Shown here in pieces: positions 33,660 to 42,388 of a stretch of 64,000 nucleotides of DNA. A program made the position numbers and the translations under genes. Origin of the DNA: Jiangella mangrovi (GTDB lineage Bacteria > Actinomycetota > Actinomycetes > Jiangellales > Jiangellaceae); the NCBI RefSeq assembly GCF_014204975.1, contig NZ_JACHMM010000001.1:2542001-2606000 (forward strand). The letters are read 5' to 3'. The notes beneath the pieces were generated by a model, which saw only the letters and a list, made by a program, of their open reading frames with translations, did no database searches and was not told the origin of the DNA. How positions within the stretch are numbered: position 1 is the first letter of the stretch; each line of letters starts with the position of its first letter.

Positions 33660-35207
33660 TCAGCGCGGACGGCGTCCGGTCCGGGTCCACGACCGGTCGG
33701 TGTGCTGCCGGGTGTGCGTCCGGCCGGGCACGACGCGGGACTGCCGCCGTCGCCGTCGTTCGGCCGGATGCGTCGAGCGGGAGCGGTCCCGCAGGCCCCG
33801 GCTGAGCAGCCCCGGGGTCAGCGACGCGGACGCCGCCGGCACCGAGTCGCGCGGGACGACGTACAGCACGCCGCGGCCGGGCCGGTCGCGCAGGATGAGC
33901 CGCGTGGTGAGGCGTCCCTTCCGGGCGAGGACCGTCCCGACCACGACGGCGCCCAGCAGCGGCCCGGCGCCGCTGACGATCATGGCGAGGTGGGCGCCGA
34001 ACTCGTGCGCCAGCCAGCCGATGAGCGTGCCGGAGCCGGCCTGCGCGCCGAACAGCACCAGGATGTACAGCGCCATGACCCGCCCGCGCATGGTGGCCGT
34101 GACCGACGTCTGGACCAGGGTGTTGCCGCCGGTGAGGTACAGCAGCGACGTCGCGCCGACGGCGACCAGCACCACGCAGAACAGCGGCAGCCAGGCGATC
34201 ACCCCGGCGACCATCAGCAGGACGCCGAGCACGCCCGAGGTGTAGACGAGCGTGCGAAGCCGCAGGCTCCTGCGCCGGGTCGAGGCGAGCGCGCCCGCCA
34301 CGGCGCCGGCGGCCAGACACGAGTTGAGCAGGCCGTAGCCCGCGGACCCGATGTCGAACACGTCGTCGGCGTAGGCGGCCAGGACGGTGGCGAGGTTGAT
34401 GCCGGTGATCGCGACGAAGCCGACCAGCACGGTCGACCACAGGATGGCCGGCTTCTCGCCGACGTAGCGCAGGCCCTCTCGCAGCTGGCCGCGGGTGCGG
34501 GCGATGGCGGGCGCGGCCGAGAGCTCGGACGCGCGCATCATCACCAGCAGCACGACGGCGGTGACCCCGGCCATGGCGTTGACGATGAACGACCAGCCCT
34601 CGCCGACCAGCGCGATGCCGACGGCGGCCAGGGCCGGGCCGACGAGCGCGCCGATCTGGAACACCGTCGAGTTGATGCTGATGGCGTTGCGCAGGTGCTG
34701 ATGCCCGGCGACCTCCGGCACGAACGCCTGCCGCGCCGGGTTGTCGATGACGATCGCGAGGCCGGTGAAGGCGGCCGCGGCCAGGACGTGCCACGGCTCG
34801 ATGGCGCCGAGCAGCGTGAGCGTCCCGAGCACCAGGGCGGACAGCGCGATCAGCGACTGCGTGATCATCAGCAGCCTGCGCTTGTCGAAGCGGTCGGCGA
34901 CGACGCCGCCCCAGAGGCCGAACACGAGCATCGGGGCGAGCTGGAGGCTGACGGTGAGCCCGACCCAGGCGACGTTGCCGGTCAGGCTGAGGATGAGCCA
35001 GTCCTGCGCGACGCGCTGCATCCAGCCGCACGTGTTGGTCAGGACCTGAGAGGTGACGTAGAGACGGTAGTTGCGTACCCGAAGCGAGGCGAAGGTGTCG
35101 CGCCAGTGCGACCGGTGCTGCTGGTCGTCCGCGAGGGGCGGCGCGACCGGGCGGGTATCTGAGTGGGCTTGTGAGGACGGGTGAAGGGCGACGGGCGCCG
35201 GTCTCAC
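33660..35207 (-). CDS. MFS transporter (MFS_3/EntS-like exporter)
   Basis: 515 residues with about twelve membrane segments, flanked by a polar N-terminus and a basic Arg-rich tail (about 445-515). MFS motif A is present as GGVVADRFDKRR after the second helix, and the entry helix contains GWMQRVAQDWLILSLTG, as in EntS-like exporters. It probably pumps out a small compound. It starts at GTG 35207 and is divergent from a LysR gene, which is the likely regulator. Confidence 0.88.
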   Translation of the reverse strand: MRPAPVALHPSSQAHSDTRPVAPPLADDQQHRSHWRDTFASLRVRNYRLYVTSQVLTNTCGWMQRVAQDWLILSLTGNVAWVGLTVSLQLAPMLVFGLWGGVVADRFDKRRLLMITQSLIALSALVLGTLTLLGAIEPWHVLAAAAFTGLAIVIDNPARQAFVPEVAGHQHLRNAISINSTVFQIGALVGPALAAVGIALVGEGWSFIVNAMAGVTAVVLLVMMRASELSAAPAIARTRGQLREGLRYVGEKPAILWSTVLVGFVAITGINLATVLAAYADDVFDIGSAGYGLLNSCLAAGAVAGALASTRRRSLRLRTLVYTSGVLGVLLMVAGVIAWLPLFCVVLVAVGATSLLYLTGGNTLVQTSVTATMRGRVMALYILVLFGAQAGSGTLIGWLAHEFGAHLAMIVSGAGPLLGAVVVGTVLARKGRLTTRLILRDRPGRGVLYVVPRDSVPAASASLTPGLLSRGLRDRSRSTHPAERRRRRQSRVVPGRTHTRQHTDRSWTRTGRRPR

Positions 35208-35293
35208 GGTGTGGTTCCTTGTGTCGGATTGGCAGGACCGTGGTCAACGTTAGGTGCTGAACTGCCGATTCACGAAGCCGATAAGGGCTATAA

Positions 35294-36235
35294 ATGTCAT
35301 CAAGAAATCCAATGACGACTCCCGATGGCGGTGAACGGCCCGTGTTCGATCCGGTGCATCTGCGGACATTCCTGGCGGTGGCGTCGACGCTGAGCTTCAC
35401 CCAGGCGGCGCAGCAGCTCGGCATCAGCCAGCCCAGCGTCAGCCAGCACGTCCGGCGGCTCGAGGAGGCGGCCGGGCGGCAGCTGCTGCTGCGCGACACC
35501 CGGGCTACCGCTCTCACCGACAACGGCGAGGCGATGGCCGGCTTCGCCCGCTCGATCCTCGCCGCCCACGACGAGGCGGCCAGCTACTTCACCGGCACCG
35601 CCATGCGCGGCCGGCTCCGTTTCGGCGCCGCCGACGACCTCGCGCTGGCCCAGCTGCCCGCCGTCCTGCGGGCGTTCCGGCAGTTGCACCCGCGCATCAA
35701 CCTGGAACTCACCGTCACGCAGACGCGCACGCTCATGCGCCGGCTCGAGGCCAACCAGCTCGACCTCGTCTTCATCAAGGAGTTCCCCGACGAGACCGTC
35801 GGCCGCGTCGTCCGCCGCGACCGGCTGGTGTGGATCGGCCTGCCCGGCACCCAGGTCCGCCCCGACGAGCCGATCCCGCTCATCACCTACACCGCGCCCT
35901 CGGTCAGCCGCGTGACGGCGCTGCGGGTGCTCGCGGAGTCCGGGCGGTCGTGGAAGATCACGTGCAAGACGCTGGAGGTCAACGGCGTCCTGGCGGCGGC
36001 GCGGGCGGGCATCGGGGTGGCGGTGTTCCCGAGCAGCCTGGTGCCGGCGGACCTGCAGGCGCTGCCCGCCTCGGTGGGGCTGCCCGAGCTCGGCGACATC
36101 GACTTCACGCTGCTGTCCAACCCTCGCTCACCCGTCGAGCCGGTCGAGGCGCTGACGTCGGCGATCCTCGGCCAGCCCTTCGCCGGGCGCTCGGCCGCTC
36201 CCGCCGCTCCCACGCCCCCACCCACTCAAAGTTGA
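35294..36235 (+). CDS. LysR-family transcriptional regulator
   Basis: 313 residues. The N-terminal HTH (about 20-75) is PVHLRTFLAVASTLSFTQAAQQLGISQPSVSQHVRRLEEAAGRQLLLRD, followed by a periplasmic-binding-like effector domain (about 105-300). It is divergent from the MFS exporter with an 86-base gap, the usual LysR arrangement. The 3' end overlaps a 23-base-arm inverted repeat whose left arm contains the stop codon. Confidence 0.92.
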   Translation: MSSRNPMTTPDGGERPVFDPVHLRTFLAVASTLSFTQAAQQLGISQPSVSQHVRRLEEAAGRQLLLRDTRATALTDNGEAMAGFARSILAAHDEAASYFTGTAMRGRLRFGAADDLALAQLPAVLRAFRQLHPRINLELTVTQTRTLMRRLEANQLDLVFIKEFPDETVGRVVRRDRLVWIGLPGTQVRPDEPIPLITYTAPSVSRVTALRVLAESGRSWKITCKTLEVNGVLAAARAGIGVAVFPSSLVPADLQALPASVGLPELGDIDFTLLSNPRSPVEPVEALTSAILGQPFAGRSAAPAAPTPPPTQS

Positions 36236-36305
36236 TCTTGGAGTTCTTCGGCCATCTATCGGACATTTCGGCCCGCAGTCAGCGAAGAACTCCAAGATCA
36301 ACTTT
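36228..36305. terminator. Long inverted repeat (23-base perfect arms) between LysR and alcohol dehydrogenase genes
   Basis: The arms at 36228-36250 and 36283-36305 are perfect reverse complements; the left arm includes TTGATCTTGGAGTTCTTCG. The loop is 32 bases. It lies between convergent genes and includes the lysR stop codon. It is A+T richer than its surroundings and resembles the repeats at 1009 and 5406. Confidence 0.65.
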
Positions 36306-36327
36306 CGGCGGGGCGCGAGCGCAAGCG

Positions 36328-37257
36328 TCACCAGGCGATGGCGGCCTTGACGAAGCCGGGCTCCTTGGCGACCAGCGCCTCGAAGGCGGCGTCCACCTGG
36401 TCGAGGGCGAAGCGGTGAGTGACCAGCGCGCCGACGTCGATGCGGCCGGCGGCCACGAGGTCGAGGCCGCGCCGGACGCTCTCGCGTAGGCGGTCGCGGT
36501 CGCGGACGTGGGCGTTGACGACGTCGATGGCCTTCCAGTTCCACGTTCGCAGGTCGACGGTGCGCGGCTCCTGGTGGTAGCCCATGATCGACAGCACGCC
36601 GTGCGGGCGGACCAGTGTCGTCGCGAGGTCGAGGCCGGGTGCGGTGCCGGACGCCTCGACGACGACGTCGAAGGCGTCGTCGTGCGCAGTACCCGCGGCC
36701 TCGCCAGGCGCCACCGCGGCGTCCGCGCCGTGCACCAGGGCCAGCTCGCGCGCGTCCGGCCGCGGGTCGATCGCCACGACCTGCCGGGTCCCCGCGTGCC
36801 GCAGGAGCTGCAGCAGCACCAGCCCCATGAACCCGGTCCCGACGACGGCGACCCGGTCGCCGGTGTCGAGGCGGGTCCGGCGCAGCGCCTCGACGACGCA
36901 GCCGAGCGGCTCGCCGATGGCCTCGGCCGGGTCCAGGCCGGGCGGCACCGGGACGAGGTCGCGCACGTCGCCGGTGGCGTGGTCGGCGAACGCGGCGTCG
37001 ACGCGGCCGGTGACGAGGTCGCCCGCCGCGAACGCCGTCACATCGGGCCCGACGGCGACGACCTCGCCCACCGGCTCGTGCCCCAAGACCGCAGGCTCGC
37101 CGGCCGTCCAGTCGGCGACCTCGCTCGCACATACCCCGCTGACCAGGACCTTCAGCAGGACCTCGCCGTACCCGGGCTCCGGCAGCTCCACGGACCGCAC
37201 GGCCGACGTCCGCGGCCCGGTCAGCTCACTCCGCCGCGTCCTCACCATCGGACTCAC
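36328..37257 (-). CDS. Medium-chain zinc-type alcohol/polyol dehydrogenase
   Basis: 309 residues, MDR superfamily. Catalytic zinc ligands are Cys43 (GVCASEV), His60 and Glu61 (GHEPVGEVV). The Rossmann motif is VGTGFMG (139-145). The usual structural-zinc lobe with four cysteines is missing, and the protein is shorter than typical sorbitol dehydrogenases. It probably oxidises a sugar alcohol or hydroxy-acid in the catabolic locus. Its GTG start at 37257 overlaps the ASRT stop by four bases (GTGA); ATG at 37248 is an alternative. Confidence 0.87.
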   Translation of the reverse strand: MSPMVRTRRSELTGPRTSAVRSVELPEPGYGEVLLKVLVSGVCASEVADWTAGEPAVLGHEPVGEVVAVGPDVTAFAAGDLVTGRVDAAFADHATGDVRDLVPVPPGLDPAEAIGEPLGCVVEALRRTRLDTGDRVAVVGTGFMGLVLLQLLRHAGTRQVVAIDPRPDARELALVHGADAAVAPGEAAGTAHDDAFDVVVEASGTAPGLDLATTLVRPHGVLSIMGYHQEPRTVDLRTWNWKAIDVVNAHVRDRDRLRESVRRGLDLVAAGRIDVGALVTHRFALDQVDAAFEALVAKEPGFVKAAIAW

Positions 37258-37616
37258 CGGGCCGGATACGCGATGGTCGACATCAGGGCGTTCGCGGCCT
37301 GCCGCGAGTCCAGCCGCGTGTGCTGCACCACCACCGGCACGTCACTGTGCAGCACGACGCTGTAGTCGACGCCCGCCGGAACGCCCAGCGCGCCGAGCTG
37401 CTGGTGGTACGCCCGCCGCGCCGGGACCGGCAGGACGTGCGGGCCGTCCGGCTCACGGTCGGTGAAGTAGACCCAGAGCTCCACCGTCGCGTCGGCCGCC
37501 CCCGCGTTGAGGATGCAGACGCTCTCGTGACTGGCCAGAGCCGGGTCGTCGCCGCTGCTGCCGGGCGGGATGTACCCGTCGGCGACCACCCAGACCGTCG
37601 AACCGATCGGCTCCAC
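37254..37616 (-). CDS. Anabaena sensory rhodopsin transducer (ASRT) family protein
   Basis: 120 residues. The WVVADGYIPPGSSGDDPALASHESVCILNAG opening and WVYFTDREPDGPHVLPVPARR match the small beta-sandwich ASRT family (PF07100). The founding member interacts with a sensory rhodopsin, but there is no rhodopsin gene here. The gene lies between an SDR and a dehydrogenase gene and overlaps the latter, as is common for this family in sugar catabolism operons, where its role is unknown but a carbohydrate-binding function is suspected. Confidence 0.8.
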   Translation of the reverse strand: MEPIGSTVWVVADGYIPPGSSGDDPALASHESVCILNAGAADATVELWVYFTDREPDGPHVLPVPARRAYHQQLGALGVPAGVDYSVVLHSDVPVVVQHTRLDSRQAANALMSTIAYPAR

Positions 37617-37637
37617 TCGAACCCTCCTCAGAAGAAG

Positions 37638-38411
37638 TCAGAAGTCGTTGGCGCTCTTCGCCATCAGGCCGCCGTCGCAGACCAGGTGGGACCCGGTGAC
37701 GTACGACGACTCGTCGGACAGCAGCCACAGCACCGCCGCGGCCACCTCGTCGGGCCGGCCGAGCCGCCCGAGGGGGACCTGCGTCGCGGCGGCGGCCCGG
37801 ATCCGGTCCAGGTCCGCGCCGCCGGCGGTCAGCATCGCCGTCTCGGTGGCGCCGGGCACGACGGCGTTGACGCGGATGCCGTGCGGCGCGTAGTCCAGCG
37901 CCGCGGACCGGACGAACGCCGACACCCCGCCCTTCGACGCCGCGTAGGCGCTGTTGCCGCCGCCGGAGTGACCGACGAACGCGGCCGGCGACGACGTGCA
38001 GACGACGGAGCCGCCGCGGCCGGCCGCGACCAGCCGGCGCAGCGCCTCGCGGCAGGTCAGGAACACGCCGACCAGGTTGACGGCGACGACGCGCTCCCAG
38101 TCCGCGGCCGGGAACTCGTGCAAGGAGCCGTTGACCTCGATGCCGGCGTTGGCGAACACCGCACTCGGGTCGCCGACGGCGTCGGCCACCGCCGCGAACG
38201 CCGTCGCCACCGATGCCTCCGACGAGACGTCACATGCGACCGCCACGGCGTCGGGCGCACCTGCCGCCCGCGCGGCCGCAGCTGCCGCCGTCGCCGCCGA
38301 TTCGTCCACGTCGAGGGCCGCCACCCGGGCTCCGCGGGAAGCTGCCGCCAGCAGGACCGCCCGGCCGATGCCGGAGCCCGCGCCGGTGACGGCGACCGTC
38401 TCAGGCCACAT
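37638..38411 (-). CDS. Short-chain dehydrogenase/reductase
   Basis: 257-residue classical SDR: NAD(P) motif TGAGSGIG (9-16), NAG motif FANAG (86-90), catalytic Ser near 140-141, Tyr156 and Lys160 in YAASK. Asp34 after the second strand favours NAD. Probably oxidises a sugar or sugar-acid hydroxyl. Its ATG overlaps the end of gntR by 11 bases; the ASRT gene follows 21 bases later, so all four leftward genes form one operon. Confidence 0.92.
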   Translation of the reverse strand: MWPETVAVTGAGSGIGRAVLLAAASRGARVAALDVDESAATAAAAAARAAGAPDAVAVACDVSSEASVATAFAAVADAVGDPSAVFANAGIEVNGSLHEFPAADWERVVAVNLVGVFLTCREALRRLVAAGRGGSVVCTSSPAAFVGHSGGGNSAYAASKGGVSAFVRSAALDYAPHGIRVNAVVPGATETAMLTAGGADLDRIRAAAATQVPLGRLGRPDEVAAAVLWLLSDESSYVTGSHLVCDGGLMAKSANDF

Positions 38412-39075
38412 CGTCGCCGTCCGAACCGCCGGGCGCGAGGTGGATGTGGATGTGCCGCTCGACGGCGTCCAGCACGGCCTCGCGGTCGCCGGCGCGGATG
38501 ACGTCGAGCAGCTCCTGGTGCTGCCGTGCCACCTCGGCGGGGTCGGAGTGCGCCGGCGCGTCGCGGCGGAAGTAGGCGCGCACCCGCGGCTGGATGGTCT
38601 TCCACATCTGCAGGCAGTGCCGCTGCTCGGAGCGGGTGATGACCAGTTCGTGGAAGCGGATGTCGAGGTCGGCCAGCCGTTCGGCCTCGCCGCCGGACGC
38701 CGCCACCAGCATGTCGTCGACCATTCCCTGCAGCTCGTCGAGGTCGCCGGGGGCGAGCTTGTCCAGTGCCTTGCCGAACGCGAACCGCTCGAGCGTGATC
38801 CGGATCGGCACCAGGACCTGCTCGACCTCGTCCTGCGAGACGCCCAGCACCTCGCTGCCGCGGTACGGGTAGGACGCGACCAGCCCCTCCTGCTCGAGCT
38901 GGCGCAGCGCCTCGCGGATGGGGGCGCGGCTGGTGCCGAGCTCCGCGGCGAGGTCGAGCTCGATCAGCCGGTCGCCGGGCTTGAGCCGGCCACTGGTGAT
39001 CGCCTCGCGCAGGATCTCGGCGACGTGCTCGCGCCGCGACAGGCTCGGTACCCGTCGCAAGCCCAGCCCGGTCAT
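38401..39075 (-). CDS. GntR-family regulator, FadR subfamily (FCD domain)
   Basis: 224 residues. The winged helix (about 12-75) contains REHVAEILREAITSGRLKPGDRLIELDLAAELGTSRAPIREALRQLEQEGL, followed by an all-helical FCD effector domain (about 85-215) with the metal/acid-binding pattern DLDIRFHELV and HQELLDVIRAGDREAVLDAVERHI. Effectors are commonly organic or sugar acids. It is the first gene of the leftward operon and faces the ABC importer operon; a candidate operator lies between them. Confidence 0.92.
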   Translation of the reverse strand: MTGLGLRRVPSLSRREHVAEILREAITSGRLKPGDRLIELDLAAELGTSRAPIREALRQLEQEGLVASYPYRGSEVLGVSQDEVEQVLVPIRITLERFAFGKALDKLAPGDLDELQGMVDDMLVAASGGEAERLADLDIRFHELVITRSEQRHCLQMWKTIQPRVRAYFRRDAPAHSDPAEVARQHQELLDVIRAGDREAVLDAVERHIHIHLAPGGSDGDDVA

Positions 39076-39134
39076 ATGGCCCTCCAGCGGTGTGTGACGA
39101 GCGGATGGCGATGATCCTAGAGCATATGAGCGAC

Positions 39135-39166
39135 TGTCGACAATCGGCCGTCGACTCTGTTACGGT
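39135..39166 (+). promoter_or_regulatory. Candidate promoter and GntR operator before the ABC importer operon
   Basis: TGTCGACA (39135-39142) is a palindrome fitting FadR-type GntR sites, and a second GTCGAC sits at 39150-39155. They cover a possible SigA promoter TCGACA-N18-TACGGT (39137-39166), 51 bases before the binding-protein ATG. Binding by the adjacent GntR is inferred. Confidence 0.5.
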
Positions 39167-39216
39167 CCCGCACTACACACCGACCCCGGTCATCCCGACG
39201 AACCGAGGAGCCGACC

Positions 39217-40581
39217 ATGAACCTCCGTCACCGTGCGACCGCGCTTGTCGCGCCCGGTGCCGCAGCCATCGCCGTCGTCACCGTCCTCGCCGCGTGCAGC
39301 ACGAGCGAGTCCGCCCGGCCCGCGGAGGAACCCGCGGCCGACGACGCCGCCGTCGCCGCCGCGCAGGATGCGGCACGAGAAGCCGCCGGCGGCGAGGAGC
39401 TCGGCGGCAGCGTGACGATGCTCGGCGTGCTGGGCGGCGAGGAGCTCGACGCGTTCCTCAGCGTCGTCGCGCCGTTCGAGGACGCCACCGGCATCGAGGT
39501 GCAGTACGAGGGCACCCGCGACTTCGCCGCCGTCCTGCAGACCCGGGTCGACGGCGGCAACCCGCCGGATCTCGTCGCGACACCGGCCATCGGCGAGATG
39601 TCGGCGCTGGCCGAGCAGGGCGAGCTGGTCGACCTGAACGGCGTCGTCGACGCCGCCGTGCTCAGCGCGAACTACCCGGCCAGCATGCTCGAGACCGGCA
39701 CCGCCGGCGGCGAGCTGTTCGGCCTGTACAACACCGTCAACCTGGGCGGGCTGATCTGGTACGACCCGAGCCGCTACGACGGCCCCACCGAACCGGCCAG
39801 CTGGGACGAGCTGCAGGCGTGGGCGCGCGACAAGGCGGCGCAGGGCGAGACGCCCTGGTGCGTCGGCCTCGAGAGCGGCGCCGCGAGCGGCTGGCCGGCC
39901 GCGGACTTCATCGACGAGATCCTGCTCCGCCAGGCCGGCCCGGAGTTCCACCGCGCCTGGCGCGAGGGCGCCGAGCCGTGGACGTCGCCACAGGTGAAGC
40001 AGGCCTTCGAGACGTACGGCGAGATGATCGCCGACGGCATGGTCTACGGCGGGACGACGACGGTGCTCAGCACCGACTTCTCGCAGGCCGCCAACCCCAT
40101 GTTCGCCGACGAGCCCGGCTGCTCCCTGATCCAGCAGGCCACGTTCATGGGCGGGATCATCACCGACGCCTTCCCGGACCTGGTGCCCGGCGAGGACCTC
40201 GACTTCTTCCCCGCACCCGACTTCAATCCGGAACATCCGGGCATCGCTTCCATCTCCGGCGAGATCCTCGGCATGATCACCGAGACGCCGCAGTCGGCCG
40301 CGCTGACCCGCTATCTCGCGTCGACCGAGGCCGGCACGCTGATCGCGGCGACCGGGCGCTGGCTCTCGCCGAACGTCACCGTCGCCGCTGACGCCTACGA
40401 GGACCCGTTCCTGCGCCGGGCTCAGGAGGTCCTGACCGAGGCGGAGGGGACGTATCCGCTGGGCAACTCGCTGATGCCGCAGTCCGAGGTGGACGCGTTC
40501 TGGCAGTCCGGGCTGGCGTTCGCGCAGAACCCGGGCGACCTGGACGCGATCCTGCAGGGCATCGAGGACGCCCGGGGATGA
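39217..40581 (+). CDS. ABC transporter substrate-binding lipoprotein (family 1, carbohydrate-type)
   Basis: 454 residues with a lipoprotein signal (AAAIAVVTVLAAC, Cys27), an acidic linker and a family-1 solute-binding fold (GGSVTMLGVLGGEELDAFLSVVAPFEDATGIEVQYEG; then YNTVNLGGLIWYDPSRYD). It captures a sugar or sugar derivative outside the membrane for the two permeases encoded next. AGGAG precedes the ATG. The stop overlaps the next start (ATGA). Confidence 0.92.
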   Translation: MNLRHRATALVAPGAAAIAVVTVLAACSTSESARPAEEPAADDAAVAAAQDAAREAAGGEELGGSVTMLGVLGGEELDAFLSVVAPFEDATGIEVQYEGTRDFAAVLQTRVDGGNPPDLVATPAIGEMSALAEQGELVDLNGVVDAAVLSANYPASMLETGTAGGELFGLYNTVNLGGLIWYDPSRYDGPTEPASWDELQAWARDKAAQGETPWCVGLESGAASGWPAADFIDEILLRQAGPEFHRAWREGAEPWTSPQVKQAFETYGEMIADGMVYGGTTTVLSTDFSQAANPMFADEPGCSLIQQATFMGGIITDAFPDLVPGEDLDFFPAPDFNPEHPGIASISGEILGMITETPQSAALTRYLASTEAGTLIAATGRWLSPNVTVAADAYEDPFLRRAQEVLTEAEGTYPLGNSLMPQSEVDAFWQSGLAFAQNPGDLDAILQGIEDARG

Positions 40582-41549
40582 TCGCCGATCGGATCCTCCT
40601 CACGCTGGCGGCGACGGCCGTGATCGTCGTCGCCGGTTGGGCCTACCTGCGCCTCGGCGACCGCGCCCTGGCCGCGCTGCCCCACGGGGCGTACCGGAGG
40701 CTCGTGCCCTGGCTGTTCGCCGCCCCGGCGGTCGCGATGGTGCTGCTCACGCTCGCCGCGCCGGCCCTCATCACCGTGGTCTGGAGCTTCTTCGGCGCCG
40801 ACGGCGGGTTCGAGGGCCTCGCCAACTACGCGCAGACACTGTCCGACGAGGTCACCCGCATCGCGCTGCGCAACACCGTGCTCTGGGTGGTGCTGCTGCC
40901 GACGCTCGCGGTGCTGGTCGGGCTGGCGATCGCGGTGCTGGCCGACCGGGTCCGCTACGGCGCGCTGGTGAAGGCGGCGCTGTTCCTGCCGATCGCGATC
41001 TCGGCCGTCGCGGCCGGGGTGATCTGGAGCTTCATGTACGACTACCAGCCGCCGGGCGCCGCGCAGACCGGCACCCTGAACGCCGTCGTGACGGCGCTCG
41101 GCGGCGAGCCGGTCTCGTGGATCATCGACACCGCCACCAACAACTACGCGCTGATCGGCGCGACGCTGTGGACCCAGGCCGGGTTCGCCATGGTGATCTT
41201 CGACGCGGCACTGCGGTCGGTGCCGGGCGAGCTGCTCGAGGCGGCCCGGCTGGACGGCGCCTCGGAGTGGGCGGCGTTCCGGCACGTCACGCTGCCGTTC
41301 CTGATGCCGACGGTGGTGGTCGTGGCGACGACGATGACGGTGGTCGCGCTCAAGGCGTTCGACATCGTCTACGTGATGACCAACGGCAACTACGGCACCG
41401 ACGTGCTGTCGACCGTCATGTACCGCGCGCTGTTCACCGCCAAGGACAACGGGCTGGCCGGCGCCGTCGCGACGATCCTCATGCTCACCGTCGCGCCGAT
41501 CATGATCGCCAACGTGCGGCAGTTCCGCCGCGAGACCGGGGCCGCGTGA
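40578..41549 (+). CDS. ABC sugar transporter permease (MalF/UgpA-like)
   Basis: 323 residues, eight or so membrane helices; the N-terminal helix ILLTLAATAVIVVAGWAYLRLG is extra to the standard six. The EAA loop EAARLDGASEWAAFRHVTLPF contacts the ATPase. Overlaps both neighbours by a few bases. No ATPase gene is in the operon, so a shared MsmK-type ATPase elsewhere is likely. Confidence 0.92.
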   Translation: MIADRILLTLAATAVIVVAGWAYLRLGDRALAALPHGAYRRLVPWLFAAPAVAMVLLTLAAPALITVVWSFFGADGGFEGLANYAQTLSDEVTRIALRNTVLWVVLLPTLAVLVGLAIAVLADRVRYGALVKAALFLPIAISAVAAGVIWSFMYDYQPPGAAQTGTLNAVVTALGGEPVSWIIDTATNNYALIGATLWTQAGFAMVIFDAALRSVPGELLEAARLDGASEWAAFRHVTLPFLMPTVVVVATTMTVVALKAFDIVYVMTNGNYGTDVLSTVMYRALFTAKDNGLAGAVATILMLTVAPIMIANVRQFRRETGAA

Positions 41550-42388
41550 TGGCGGCGGCGCTGCGGCGGATCCCGGTGCACGTGGTCGTGATGGGCGTGG
41601 CCGCGGTCTGGGTGATCCCGCTGCTCGGGCTGGCGGTCAGCGCGTTCCGGCCGTCCTGGGCGGTGCTGTCGTCGGCCTGGTGGGAGTCGTTCGCGCTGCC
41701 CGGCGACTACACGCTGGAGAACTACCGGCGCGTGCTCGACCGCGACGGCATGGCGCTGAGCCTGTTCAACAGCCTCGCGGTGGTGGTGCCGGCGACGCTG
41801 CTGACGGTGGCCGTCGGCGCTGCCGCGGCGTACACGCTGGCCGGTATGCGGTTCCGGCTGCGCTCGGCGGTGCTGCTGACGACGGTCGCGCTGATCATCG
41901 TGCCGATCCAGATCACGCTGGTGCCGCTGCTGCGGATGTTCAGCACGCTCGACCTCACCGGCAGCTTCCTCGGCATCTGGCTGGTGCACCTGGGGTTCGG
42001 GCTGCCCTTCGCGATCTACCTGCTGCACAACTTCTTCGCCGCGATCCCGAGGGAGCTGTTCGAGGCCGCCGAGATGGACGGCGCCGGCCGCGGCCAGATC
42101 TTCTTCTCGATCGTGCTGCCGGTGGCCCGCCCGGCGCTGGCGGCGCTGGCGATCTTCGACTTCGTGTGGACCTGGAACGACCTGCTGGTCGCGCTGATCT
42201 TCATGGGCGGCTTCCGCGACGTCGCGCCGATGACGGTCGCGGTGTCGCAGCTGGTCGCCTCGCGCGGCGACGGCTGGGAGATCCTCACGTCCGCCGCCGT
42301 GCTGTCGGTGCTGGTGCCGATGGCCGTCTTCGTCGCCCTGCAGCGGCACTTCGTCCGCGGCCTGCTGGCCGGTGTCTCGAAAGGATGA
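41549..42388 (+). CDS. ABC sugar transporter permease (MalG/UgpE-like)
   Basis: 279 residues with six membrane helices and the EAA loop EAAEMDGAGRGQIFFSIVLPVARP. The ATG at 41549 shares one base with the preceding stop (TGATG), and its own stop overlaps the next ATG. It pairs with the preceding permease. The downstream gene is a secreted-looking hydrolase domain fused to a glucosidase, but neither has a signal, so breakdown is expected after uptake. Confidence 0.92.
   Translation: MAAALRRIPVHVVVMGVAAVWVIPLLGLAVSAFRPSWAVLSSAWWESFALPGDYTLENYRRVLDRDGMALSLFNSLAVVVPATLLTVAVGAAAAYTLAGMRFRLRSAVLLTTVALIIVPIQITLVPLLRMFSTLDLTGSFLGIWLVHLGFGLPFAIYLLHNFFAAIPRELFEAAEMDGAGRGQIFFSIVLPVARPALAALAIFDFVWTWNDLLVALIFMGGFRDVAPMTVAVSQLVASRGDGWEILTSAAVLSVLVPMAVFVALQRHFVRGLLAGVSKG

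Noticed and set aside
41680-42384. N-terminal extension of the ceramidase-GH13 fusion
   Set aside because: It is a shifted-frame reading of the preceding permease; the ATGA overlap at 42385 marks the real start.
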